NCBI GenBank assembly: GCA_018466975.1 | Contig: CM031556.1 | Coordinates: forward strand, 3,658,001 to 3,722,000 | Direction of reading: 5' to 3' | DNA from: Sparassis latifolia | Lineage: Eukaryota > Basidiomycota > Agaricomycetes > Polyporales > Sparassidaceae | DNA: 64,000 bases | In this document: piece by piece, positions 44,242 to 55,215 of the stretch | How the letters are laid out: each line of letters opens with the position of its first letter | How positions within the stretch are numbered: position 1 is the first letter of the stretch | Translations under genes and position numbers: made by a program | The notes under the pieces: model-generated | Databases searched by the model: none | Seen by the model: the letters and a program-made list of their open reading frames with translations, nothing else | Told to the model about the DNA's origin: nothing

Positions 44242-44516
44242 GATTTTGCCCAAATTCCCTGTGTCAGTCAGTCGCCAACAGCTGCTTATGGTGCATATCG
44301 TCGCTAAGTTCTGGGTGCACTATTACACCAGGGATTGTCGCGTAGTATTATGATACGATGTGCGAAATATATGTACCGGATCCTCGCTTTACACCAACAA
44401 AAAGTGAACGCTTCCGCGAACCGCTAGATCTCGATCACGGAACTTCAGCTTCCGAGTATAACACTAATGATACATGTACAGTGCCAGTTGAATTATCGAG
44501 AAAATCAGTACGTGCT

Positions 44517-46471
44517 TCAGTCTATAGTCTCTGTCACAGTCTGCCAGAACCGATTGCTATCCGCAGATAATCCGTTAGCCATGCGGAGCATGACAATTAG
44601 CCCACTCATGCTCGAAAACTAGCGGAAGGAAATTATTTTGTCAGTCCTCAGCAACACAAGATATAAACCAGAGGACTCACTCCATTACCTACGAAGACTT
44701 GTGCCCGTTGCCCAATAAGCATATCCACCGCATGTTTTACATACCGCTCTTCGTGGTTCACGACGAGGTCCCTGCTGCTCGCGATGTTCGCCCAAACGCC
44801 CGTTGCGCGCAGCGCGCGCTTGAGCTGGTCCACCCACGCGGTGTCTCCGTTCGTCATGATGTATATGTACATCAGACCACGCCCCGCCGGCGTCGCTCGC
44901 ACCTCCTGCACGCGCTGGACGATCTCGCTGATCGTGGGGTAGCAGTTCTGAAGGTAGAGCGGCAGTCGGGCCTCTGTGGTCGGGTCTATGGGCACCACGA
45001 ATTTGTCTGGGAGGTCGGGGAACGAGTTGTATCCCGTGTAAGATGACCGCCACTCCGCGAGGTCGTGGCAATGTTGTTTGAAGTCGCCCCGCCGGATATG
45101 CAGCGCGAGCAGCCCCGGAAGTGGCGCGTACCTTTCGGCGCTCGTCGTGAATGGTGCACCGGTAAGGTAGGGCGCCTTCCGGTTGAATGGAGCGAATACC
45201 AAACGGTTCACGTCGAAGGCCCGTTCCACGAGGGGGGACCAACCGAATTCCGTCAGAATTGGAGACTTGGAGAATTCCGGCCAGACATCGAGCAGAAGGT
45301 TGGGATCTCCAAATGTACTAGGGTATGTCTCAGAAGGGAGAACTACGAGGGATGCTGGGACGCTCACTATATGTCGAAGATCGACCACGAGTGCCTGGGG
45401 ATCTGGATACATGGCTCGTCAGTGGCGGTAAGTACTTCCGCCCACTTGTCCACCATCTTTTTAGCGGAGAGTCCACCCTCGATCTTGTCTCTGAGATCCT
45501 CGTTCATCATCGTCACAGGGCTGGGGCACACTTGGTCCCAAAATTCTTTCTTCACAGACCGTGGAAGTCCTGCCTCAGTAATATACGGCGCTCCTACGGT
45601 CGGCCCTGAGAATCAATGAGAAAGGGAGCGTAGGAAGGATTAATCAATTGTTCGCACTTACCTTGGATCAGGGCGGTAAGAGGTATACGAGAAGGAATAA
45701 GCTTCCCGTTGTAGTCACTATAGTCAGAACCGTCCTCGTTCCAGGTATAATTGTCGAACACAAGACTAGCAGTAACAAATATTCTTTCAATATTTCCATC
45801 GCATAAAATTTACTGCGGACGTACGTCCTGCCAGACCGATAGGTCAAGTAGTGAATGAGCAGCAATTCTTGCATGACGTTTCCCCAGCCCGACGCTGCCG
45901 AAGTGAGGAAATGAGCTGACGCAACAGAATACAACTCCTGGTGCTCACATCGTGCATGATTTCCGACCCAAAAATATTTACCATGTCGACCTTCTGGGAA
46001 AGCCAGGCTAAGGTTGTGCTGCGGAAGTTGAAGCTCTCGTTGGTGGTAATCAGAGTACAGCGGCGGGTTCAGTGGGTCTTCATGCGCCGTGTAATAGTGG
46101 CCAAGATGTGCATCGTTGAGTTTGGACTTAACCAAAAGGGTAACGTCGATCTGACCGTCATAGTACTCAGCATAAAAATCGACAGTGTGGTCTTGTGCAG
46201 CGCTTTCCTGGTCTTCAGGGTTGTAAACACCTAGATATTTCCCCGAAGAGAGGTAGGCATTCTTCCAGGGCCTGAGCTTCGTGGAGGGAATCAAGAAGGA
46301 CAAGAGAAAAAGAACCGATAGAAACAGAGCGAAGACAGCAAGAATGTTGAAGTAGCGTTTGGTAAGCCATAGCGATGGTCTTCTTGGGGGCTGCTTCGAA
46401 GTATTCGAATAAGGAAGCGAATCGCGTGGCGACAATGAGGGGCTACGAGACAGCATGGGGGACCTGAACAT
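44517..46471 (-). CDS. Type II membrane glycosyltransferase, O-fucosyltransferase-like
   Basis: About 560 residues. The ATG at 46471 (MFRSPMLSRSPSLSPRDSLP) gives a Ser/Pro-rich cytosolic tail, then one membrane anchor (YFNILAVFALFLSVLFLLSF, about residues 39-60) and a luminal domain. Luminal blocks include SAASGWGNVMQELLLIHYLT, NYTWNEDGS, the GDP-fucose-binding style motif LLALHIRRGDFKQHC, NSFPDLPDKFVVPID and IYIMTNGD. A last exon (after intron GTGAGT..CGCTAG) reads FSSMSGLIVMLRMANGLS and ends TVTETID. The HIRRGD motif and the NG(F/W)SS..MLRM ending are typical of a basidiomycete family related to protein O-fucosyltransferases. The acceptor is unknown. Exons join in frame; no lesions seen. 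Confidence 0.75.
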
Positions 46472-49400
46472 TTGCAGTGAAGGGATGAAAACGAAAGACG
46501 TACGGTAGAAGCAGTGGACTGCTGCGGGGGGCATTATTCGTACCGAGGTGGACGGAACCTAACCGATTGAGATAAGTTACCTCACTTGGTGTTGGAACTG
46601 TCATCTTCGCCGCTGCGCGTGGCGCTGGCTCTTATAATTAACCCTAAATGAATATTAGATATCAGCCAAAATTCTAAACATGCCAGGATCCCAGCTCACA
46701 CGAGCGATCTATACAACCATGGAGGTGTGGTCCAACAGCAGGAATAGGGATGTCTGGGCGCCGACGGAGGCTTTTTCCCCCTCCACGTGAAGTTAATTAT
46801 AGATAACGCTTCAGCACGTGGCCGCGAACTTTGACAACGACGCCAGATTTTCGAAATAACAGACTTATTAGGAGACAGACATACAACAATGTTATTTGAC
46901 AAATCGCACATAGCGTCATCTCAGCTCGTGCCACACTGTTTTCCCGTGAGTGTAGATCTCGCAACACGCATCCCCAAAGGGATTATTCTCTCCAGTGACC
47001 TCGCTCTGTAGAGTTAACATACAACATGTATAGTTCGGCGAGTTTGTCATGCATTTTTGCAACATGTTTTACGGTTTCCGTGTCGCGTGTCACGTGCTGC
47101 CGGCGTCAGACTCGGAGGGCCTTCACGTGAATCACGTCCACCTCAAACAGAAACTCAGGCCAACGACTTTGATTTAGCAACGAGTCATCGCTCAGCGCTA
47201 TCGATGAGCGTGCGGTAGTTCTCGTCGCAGTGTGCCACGGTCTGCAGCGCATGTTCTCCGATGGCGCACCTCGTCTTCCGCCCTGATAGTCGGCATCTAC
47301 ATTCACCTCTCTATTCCTCAATGGACTGTCACAATTTTGCAGAACAAGGCAGTTTCTTTTCTGGCCGCATCACAGGGGTATTCTGGGTAGAATAGCCTGG
47401 TGGGAGGGCAGATACTAGCGTATCTTCTTCCAAGAAGTGTCTTCATGAGTAGTTTCACCGCAGAAAAGACATTGCGAGCCTCGTGGACCCAAAGTTTTAA
47501 AGGAGTATCATCCGACATGATCGACACTGTCTATTGCAGCATTAAACGACAAACACGATGCTATCTTATGGCTGACGACTCGCCAACGAAAAAAACACGA
47601 TTGTACGGACCACCGGCTCTGCTCTTCCTACGCGAAAAAGGTAAGAAAAGCGCGACAAATGTCGAGCACTAAGATATCCGGTTGATATCCGCCCTGCTTT
47701 GGCACAGACCAGCCGTTTGAACATAAGAGAGGCAAGGTCTGCAATTTGACTAGAGGTGCGTTGAAAAAGGCTCAACGGGCGCTTTTCTGGGTTTCATCCG
47801 GAATGGGCGCCTAGTTTGACGCATCTTCTCTTAAGCGCTTATCAGGCTTGCAGCGGCAGAAAGCCAGAGAGAGGTAGTCTCCCGTGGGCAGACTGACACT
47901 CTGCTTCAACCTTCGTACCTCAGGATATCCGTGTCGGACGAGAGAGGCCATTTTGACTTAAACAGCAACATATGGACTGCAACATATGGACTAGTAGTAG
48001 ACGTGAGCAACATCCTCGTGCTTCTCTCTTCTTCTGCCAGTGCCCCACCTCTGTGCGATGAGTCGACAACGATAGACCGCTTCGAACCCCAATGCTCACA
48101 GCGACGTAAGGTGCATTTGGGGACCTTCTTTTATTGACTCGTTCCCGGCGTTTTCTGAAGACGCACGCAGGACGAGATGCATCTCATTTTCACTCTTCAT
48201 GTTTCTGCGTCGTGCCCGGTGGCTTCGTTCTGTGTCGACTGCCATGGAGTTCATGTCGGACCGGCTGCGACGCGTCGATCTCCAGCCCTGATCCTCCCGG
48301 TTTTACCGTTAATCATCCAGATTGTGCCCGCCTCTCCCACCAAACATGGGAGTGTGCCCCGAGACTCGTCTGTCACGTCGATCTGCTACGTATCGTGACG
48401 ATTTTGTCCGAGACTTTAGTTTCGCATTTTGTGCGCCGGTGACGCCCCGAGTACCTGTGTTCGTCGCGCACAGGTTTACCCCACTCCACAAACTGTGTTT
48501 TTCGCTCTGTGATCTACCAATATTCAGCTTGTCCAGAGTCAATTTTCTCAGTGTGACGCTTCAGGAGTCTGCGAAGATCCTGCGAGATTGGTGGAATCCT
48601 TGGTGGCGGTGACGGTCCCTTTTCCGACACTCTTGGCGGGAAATTGCCGTGGATGGATCTGCGGCGCACTATTAGAGTTGGTGGTCGACGGTACGGTGTA
48701 CGCGAATCGGGAACACGGTACGAGGGCCCTCAAGATTGGTTGATGGTCTTTCGGACGTGCGACACCGTAGAGATCAACCCTGTCTCATCAGGACGTAACT
48801 CGCCGGCTGCGATTTCATGCATGTGAGGAGACGCAGGGCAGATCGCCCATAAATGTCTGCTCTGTCTTCGCCTATTCCCATCGTCGATCTTCCAAACGCG
48901 GTTCTATACTTATCTTTTCTCTCGCATTCAGAGAATAGAGAACAGAGAAGAGAATTGATCAAAATCTACAGCGCGCTGTCCACGGTCCGACACAGTATGT
49001 GTACTTCCAAGGTGCGTAGAGTAGGCTCCGTTATCTTGGTACAGGACTCGCTTCGCGGTGATGCTGCGTCTGTAACATCTTCCCACTCACTGGCGTGCTG
49101 ATGGTGGCATCATGCGTGCTACAGGTCTTATCCTTGCGCCGGCGCCGCCATCACCTTCGACATCGAAGGTCGCAGCGATGTAACGCACGGATGGCTCCAT
49201 GAAGATTCGACGACTGCCATGTCATATCCATTAGGCTTCTACCTGAGGCGATAAAAATGTCCAGCGGAGCATTGTTTGTGTGCCCACCTGTATCGACGTC
49301 CCGGACCTGCTTCCGCACACTGGATCTCACTTGCAAATAAGGATGCACTAGAAGGCGGGCATGATTGGCGAGAGCAGTTAGATTGTGCGTCCCTGCGACC

Positions 49401-51790
49401 CGTGGGGCACCTCGCGGTCGTCGTCGCTCCGATGATCTCCCCAGTCTGGTACGCACAGCAAAGAGTCTCCTTTATCTCGTCCCATTTTGTCTAACCTTGT
49501 TCCTTAATGGAATGATGCACCGTATGGCTAATATGTCTCGTGCGGACCGATATGCCCTTAGTTTGTGAGTCTTCGCGCTCTCCTTCCTTTTTGCTGTTAA
49601 TGCTGCTCAGGGTCGGTCGGTGAGATACAGTGGCAGATGCGGCGGATCTGCTCCCCGGACCGGAAGGTTTGTCTTGTCGTTCCAACACAACGAAGTCCGG
49701 AAACTCACATAGGCTCGCGCCAACTTACGGGCATCTCCCGACGCGCTGCTGTTGATAGTCTAAGACTGATACAGATAGCACATGTTGCCCTCCCTTCCGG
49801 CGCACGTTGCAGCCCCACGTGTTGGCTGCTCGCTATGTGGTACGCATTAGGATATTCGCACAGAAGGCGGGCGTCGAAACGCTTTGGTTTCTTGGTGGCC
49901 TTGTGTATCTGCTTGATACGCATTCTTGGGATTTACTGAGTGCATAGCGTCCTGTTGTAAGTTCTCATGTTCTGCGCCTCATATCGCATTCATCTCGATC
50001 GTAATCTGCAGGCATTGTGAGACATGCTCGTGCCGTGAGCTAGTCAGGTGCGCTCGTGTTGCGACATCAAGCTGTTCCAGTGCTAGCGACGAATACATTT
50101 CAAGTTGGTCGCGCACGAGTTACCCGATTGAGATCTCACATTGGTGGCGTTCGGGGAGACGTGGTGAACAACGTTGCCACCACTTCTTTTGTTATCTAAC
50201 GTCCTTGCATCAGGATATCTACTTCTACGGATAATCGCCATGCAGTGAGGTGGAGGTGAGAGTTCTCCCGTATGATATTAAGCTTCAAGGCACCCACAGT
50301 CGATTGGCTGTATACTGATGTCAGAGAGGGCAAAGGACAGGCTCTTCACGCGGCCATCCTAGGAATCGAGACTCGGTTGTGAACGTGCTCCGTCCCAAGT
50401 GTACTAGACTACCAACGAAACACATTTCAGAGCGGCCCTGTGCGTGTCGTTGTGTACCTCCTGGAGCCCAGGTCAACACAATGGACGCGCCCTCGCCGAT
50501 CTGACAGCTCTTCACTATCGTGCGCGTCTGGCCTGGACTTTGTTGGAGTTCTCGGTGCCCACCACGATCAACTCTCGACGTTACTCAGCGACCATGTCGA
50601 TAGCGCAGTCCCGAATACGCCCGTGCAGACGGTCTCCGGCTTTCTCTGTCATCTCCGCGCCTCGACTCCCTCCGTCATACCTACCCGTGGCGCGAGTCTG
50701 GCTTTCTTCTGTGTCATGACAGAATACCACGCATCCTGCGCCACCGCGGCGCGCGGCTAACGATATCATCGGCCATCGAGCGCCCGTGCTCGAGGAGGTC
50801 AATATCGAATTTGGCAGGCGCCACGCCTGTGTGACCGTCTGCAATATTAATGTGCCTTCTCGGCTTCCCACCAGCCGGAGGAGGGTCGTGCGCGCTGACA
50901 GCGACAGAGTGACAGTTCTTGTCTGGTGCAAAGCCGGCGCCGGAGTGTGGAGTCCCAACGGACGCGGTTGCAAATTTGCCATGTCTGTTCGATCTCTGGA
51001 TCTAGCTGGGAGATTCTGGGACGTGTCGTTGTCGTGGAGCTGGAGCTGTTGTATGTCACCCCGCCATGACTAGGCTCTACTCGAGCGGGCTTCTGCGTCG
51101 AGCGGGGCACTACCTGTGCTATGTGCTACGCGGTGACGCGGGTCTATCGATAACGAGGCAGGCGTGGTTGAGGAGCTCGATGACGGGTGGCTCCCTGCTG
51201 TCACTATTGCTATTGCTCTTACTATCGTGGTGCTTCCCAGTGGGTACAGCATCAGCAATGACCAATGCCGGCTTCCTCGTTCTCATACTTCGTCTTGTTC
51301 TTTTTCTGGCGTTGGCTTTATTGAATGCCGGCGGTGCTTCGCTGCCAGAAGCCGCAGCAGCGAGTGCTTGTTCAGTATGGCAGACACAGGACAGGACACA
51401 GGACGCCGGATAGGGTAGGGAAGCAGGCAGGCTTCTTTACGATCAAGGAATCGGCGTGTCGATGATCATGAAGCGTGAGTGCAATAATGCCCCGGTGGTC
51501 CCAGGGTGGTCTCCTACCTTCTCCTACCCTCCCCCGATGCTTGCGCTTCTCGTACTATCAGTAATCACTCTGGCGTGGCGTCCGACTGCTTCCCAAATCC
51601 ATCCGATATCTATGTGCGCGATAGGCGCGCCCGGCAGCCAGATACTTGTCGTCAACAGTGGGGCTGTTGCTCGTTCACGCTCCTGCGCTTCGGCTTCGCG
51701 CTCGATTATGCATACGCATGACTACGTGCGCTTCGGCTTCCACTCTTCGTGATGGCGCATCTGTTTGTACGTACGCGTGCGTAATCCTTA
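46472..51790. other. Gene-poor region
   Basis: Apart from the small ORF at 47578, frames are short and on both strands. Plus frames at 50440-50760 and 51066-51413 include Leu-rich, membrane-like segments (for example SLLSLLLLLLLSW) but lack family features and joinable exons. They could be remnants of a decayed membrane-protein gene. I see no transposase or reverse transcriptase. Confidence 0.4.
47578..47814 (+). CDS. Small hypothetical protein, two exons
   Basis: ATG at 47578 opens MADDSPTKKTRLYGPPALLF, joined through a GTAAGA..GGCACAG intron to a second exon (QPFEHKRGKVCNLTRGAL) that stops after WVSSGMGA at 47814. This gives about 60 residues, basic and without a recognised domain. The clean splice signals and in-frame join are the only support. 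It may be a chance match or the start of a truncated gene. Confidence 0.3.
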
Positions 51791-52229
51791 GGTGCTGAGT
51801 GGGGGGAACCGTACACACTGGCTGAATCACGATACGTGCAATCCATTCAAACCGGATATAGACACGCTTATAGCAACGGCCTCCGTCGACGACGGTACGA
51901 GCGAGCGTGCAGTCCGCGCAGTAAGTGGTAAGAGCACAATCGCGAATCACGAACCAGGACGGACGGGGAGTCCCACGCTGCGACAGAGGCCCTCCGCTCC
52001 TGATCGCGGTAGATGGACAGGACGCGTGCAGCATCGCCTCGACGATTCGACCCCGGCCTCGCACCAGGGAGCGCCTGAGCTTGCGGGCCCGCGTGCGCTC
52101 GCACCCGCCGCGAGACGGGGCGCGCCAGCGGTCGGAGGGCCGCCTGTCAAGCAGCGGGACGCAGTACGTACCCTTGTCCGCGGCGCTGAAGTGCGGAGTG
52201 CGCAAGGGCGAGTTCTGGCTCGCGTAAAA

Positions 52230-53650
52230 TCTTGCACGTACAGCACGCAAAAAAAAAGAAAATGCCTCTCACCGACCCCCGAGAGAAAAATTCTGTGCTG
52301 CGGCGCGCCTCCGTCCTTCGCAGGTACATAATCGTGGTCGTGCGCTCTGCGCGAAAGTCGTGCGGCCGTGCGCTTGCGGGCGAGAACCCGACGTGTGCTA
52401 GCCAGGTGTCCGTTTTGCCGATGAGACACCGGCGTGCAACCCCTTCTTCTGTTCTTCGTCGTTTGTGCCGCCCGTTCCTCCTGACGAATCTGGGCGAGAA
52501 TCCGAAGGCGCGTGCTGTCCTTCGTTTGTGCGCCCTTCGTGGTCTGCTGCTGCACTGTAAGCACGACCAGCGCCGGAGCGAAGATTGCTCTGGCATGTCA
52601 GGTTCCAAAGAGTGTGAGCAGCGATAATGAAAAATGCCGCCATGGGTGCGGACTGGGATGACCGGAGACTCAGGTCGAAGCAGTCGGCGCGCCAGGAATC
52701 GGGGAGGCGGCAATCGGCTCTCCGACTTTTTCTCCTGGAAGGCACGAACACAATTACCTCTGGAGAAGGCGCTGCGCAGCAGAGGACGTTTCTCGCGAGG
52801 GGTCCCGTTTTTGCTGATGCAGACACCGGCGTGGAACCCCTTCTGGTCTTCGTCTCAGCCGCTCGTTCCTCCTGACGAATCAGGGAGAGAATCCGAAGTG
52901 GCGTCCCTGTCTCGCCTATGGGAGTGGCCAGGCCAGTAAGCACACGCACGGCCGGAGGTGCGAGCGAGCTCGCTTCTTGTTCAGAGGGAGTCGATCAATC
53001 ACGTCCGCTTGTGCGCCCTTCGTGCCGATCAGAGTCCATCGCGAAGGGGGGGGGGGATGGGTAGGCTACGGCACCAGATCTCTCTCTGGACCCTTCTCCT
53101 CCTCGTGAAACTTGGAGAGATATTCAAGGGGTTCGCTGTCTCGCCAGGCCAGCAAGCCGCGGGAGGCGCTGCCTGTTGTTGCACCGCGCTCGGCATTAGG
53201 ATGAGGCGCGCGCGCCACGCCACTTGCGAGATCTCTCCCCTTTCATTCTTGTCAGATCGGGGAGTCCGAAGGGGAAGACCTCCAGCGGCAGATCAGTCAG
53301 CGGCGGAGACGCTCTTATGCTTCGGTTTTCGGCGGGTCGGAAATATACCTGTGAGCGAGGGGCGGTCGACGAGACAGCACACGAGACGCGAGACACTCGT
53401 CGCCGCGCAACGATTTCGGCCCATCTGTCCTTCAAGTTCAGTTTTTGTGCGCCCTAGCTGGGTGGTGTGGTGAGTGCTGGATGCACGACCGGCGTCGCAG
53501 CGATTGACTTTGCTTTGGCGCCGGCCGGGGTTGTAGAGAGTGTGAGCATGCGGGATAGTACACAATTAATGCCGCCAGGAGCACGGATCGGGATGACCGG
53601 AGGGAGAACTCGGCGCGCCAGGAATCGGGGAGGCGGCAATCGGCTGCAGG
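52230..53650. repeat. Degenerate tandem repeat region, about 0.45-kb period
   Basis: Anchors recur: TTGTGCGCCC at 52526, 53009 and 53445; CGTTCCTCCTGACGAATC at 52473 and 52864; GGCGCGCCAGGAATCGGGGA at about 52685 and 53612. Spacings are 391-483 bp, or twice that. Units are diverged and non-coding, with frames open on both strands by composition only. Confidence 0.6.
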
Positions 53651-55215
53651 TGTATCCCAGCGTTCAGCGTTCAGCGCCAGCGCGCGAATCTCGCTCTCGA
53701 ATGACGCTTAAATTAAAATCCAAGGTCCAGGCCCGGGTGGTAAGAGCGGTTTAGAGAGAGAGGATACGAACCCGTACCGACCGATAACAGCGTATAGCAG
53801 TCGAGGATACGACGCAGACGGAACGGAGGGCTTGGAGAGTTCGGACCCGCCGCCGAATTTGGAAATGAGAATTGAGGATTGAGAATAATTTGGGGATCCG
53901 TGCGCGGAACAGCCGGAGCAAGGCGCACGCCAATGACGCTGGGGCGGAATATGGAAGGTGCGCGATAAGGCGTCAGTCGGACAATTTCGTATTCCAGTCA
54001 GACTCGATGATCGAATCAGGCAATCGTGCTGACGCGAGGAGCATTAGAGGAGGCTCGGTGCTGGAGAGGGCGTGCGGCGAGAGCCCCGGTATTGAACCGG
54101 AGTGAGCGTGTGGGTGAGCGCTGGGCGGGAAAGGCGGGCAGCGGGATCGTTAATTGAGTGCGGGGCGCAGCCGGCGGCCACTCAGCGCAGAGCCGGATAC
54201 GACGGCAAGGGGGACCCATCGTGCGGGTTTCAGATGGCCCGAAGCGGATAGGCGATCTGTTCCTGGATCTGGTTAGCGGGAGGCAACGGGCGCGTTCTGC
54301 GTCGAAGCAACTCGAATCAGCATTCAGTCAATCTGCGCGAAGCGATCTGGCGATAGGCGCCGGAGTCTGTGTGCTTGTTTTGGGATGGCGAATTCGAGCG
54401 ATGCGCGCTGTGTTCTGTTCTGTTCTGTTCTTTTCTGTGTTCTGAGCTGGTGTGAGAGGCGGATGGGATCGAGAAGACGGGGGTGGGGCTCCGCGGGAGT
54501 TATGTTGTCTGACTGTTGCATCCGTGGTGGACCGGGTGCGGTGGAGTGATTATGTGCGCGAGATTGGAAATGCGAGTGCCTGGGCAGCGATGGCTGGATG
54601 GTGGTGGACGTGAACGTGTGTCGCCGGGAGGAGGGCGAGGACAGGGGAGTGCACGCGAGGCGAGGCGAGGCGAGGGGACCAGGGTAGGCGTACGGTGGAG
54701 GGGACGTGGATGGGATTGCGATGGGCTAGGGCGAAGACGAGTGCGGGGGATGGGAGGTGGTAGAGAAAAGAGCCCGATAGGGGAGGAGGAGGGCGGAGGA
54801 GGGGAACGACGATTGGGGCGATAGGAATTGAAGCGACGCGGTCGAGAACGTGGCTGGGCGGCTGGGATTGGTCTGGGGATTGGAGTGGGAGGATCGAGAG
54901 GAAATACACCCGCCGGCGAGTTTGGCGGGCAGCGCAGCGGGGCAGAAACTGGGGACTGCAGAACGGGCAGGAGCAGTACTCGCTCGAGATGGAGGGGACT
55001 GGGAGGAGGCGAAGAGGGAGGTGTGGAGCGGAGGATTGCCTGAAAAGGGAAGGATAAGGCGGGAGCACGTGGCTTGGATAAGTGATGTCAGGAGAGAGAG
55101 ATACGAGAGGCTGGGCGCGATCCAACAAAAGGAGGCGCACCGCCCTCTGCTCGATCCCCATCTCTCCTCCTCCTCCGTCCGCAGACCTGAGCTTGCTCAC
55201 CCAACGTCTTCTGCG
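53651..55215. other. Upstream region of the CBM21 gene
   Basis: GC-rich, with simple repeats: TTCTG-type near 54412-54440 and GAGGC-type near 54655-54675. Large minus-strand frames here (for example 54550-55383) mirror coding bias and low complexity and are not supported. Confidence 0.4.

Noticed and set aside
46633..46802. Short inverted TATAATTAAC / GTTAATTATA pair
   Set aside because: Only about 10 AT-rich bases match and there is no target duplication, so chance is likely.
50440..51413. Leu-rich, membrane-protein-like plus frames
   Set aside because: Hydrophobic runs alone are not evidence. No family signature or in-frame exon joins were found.
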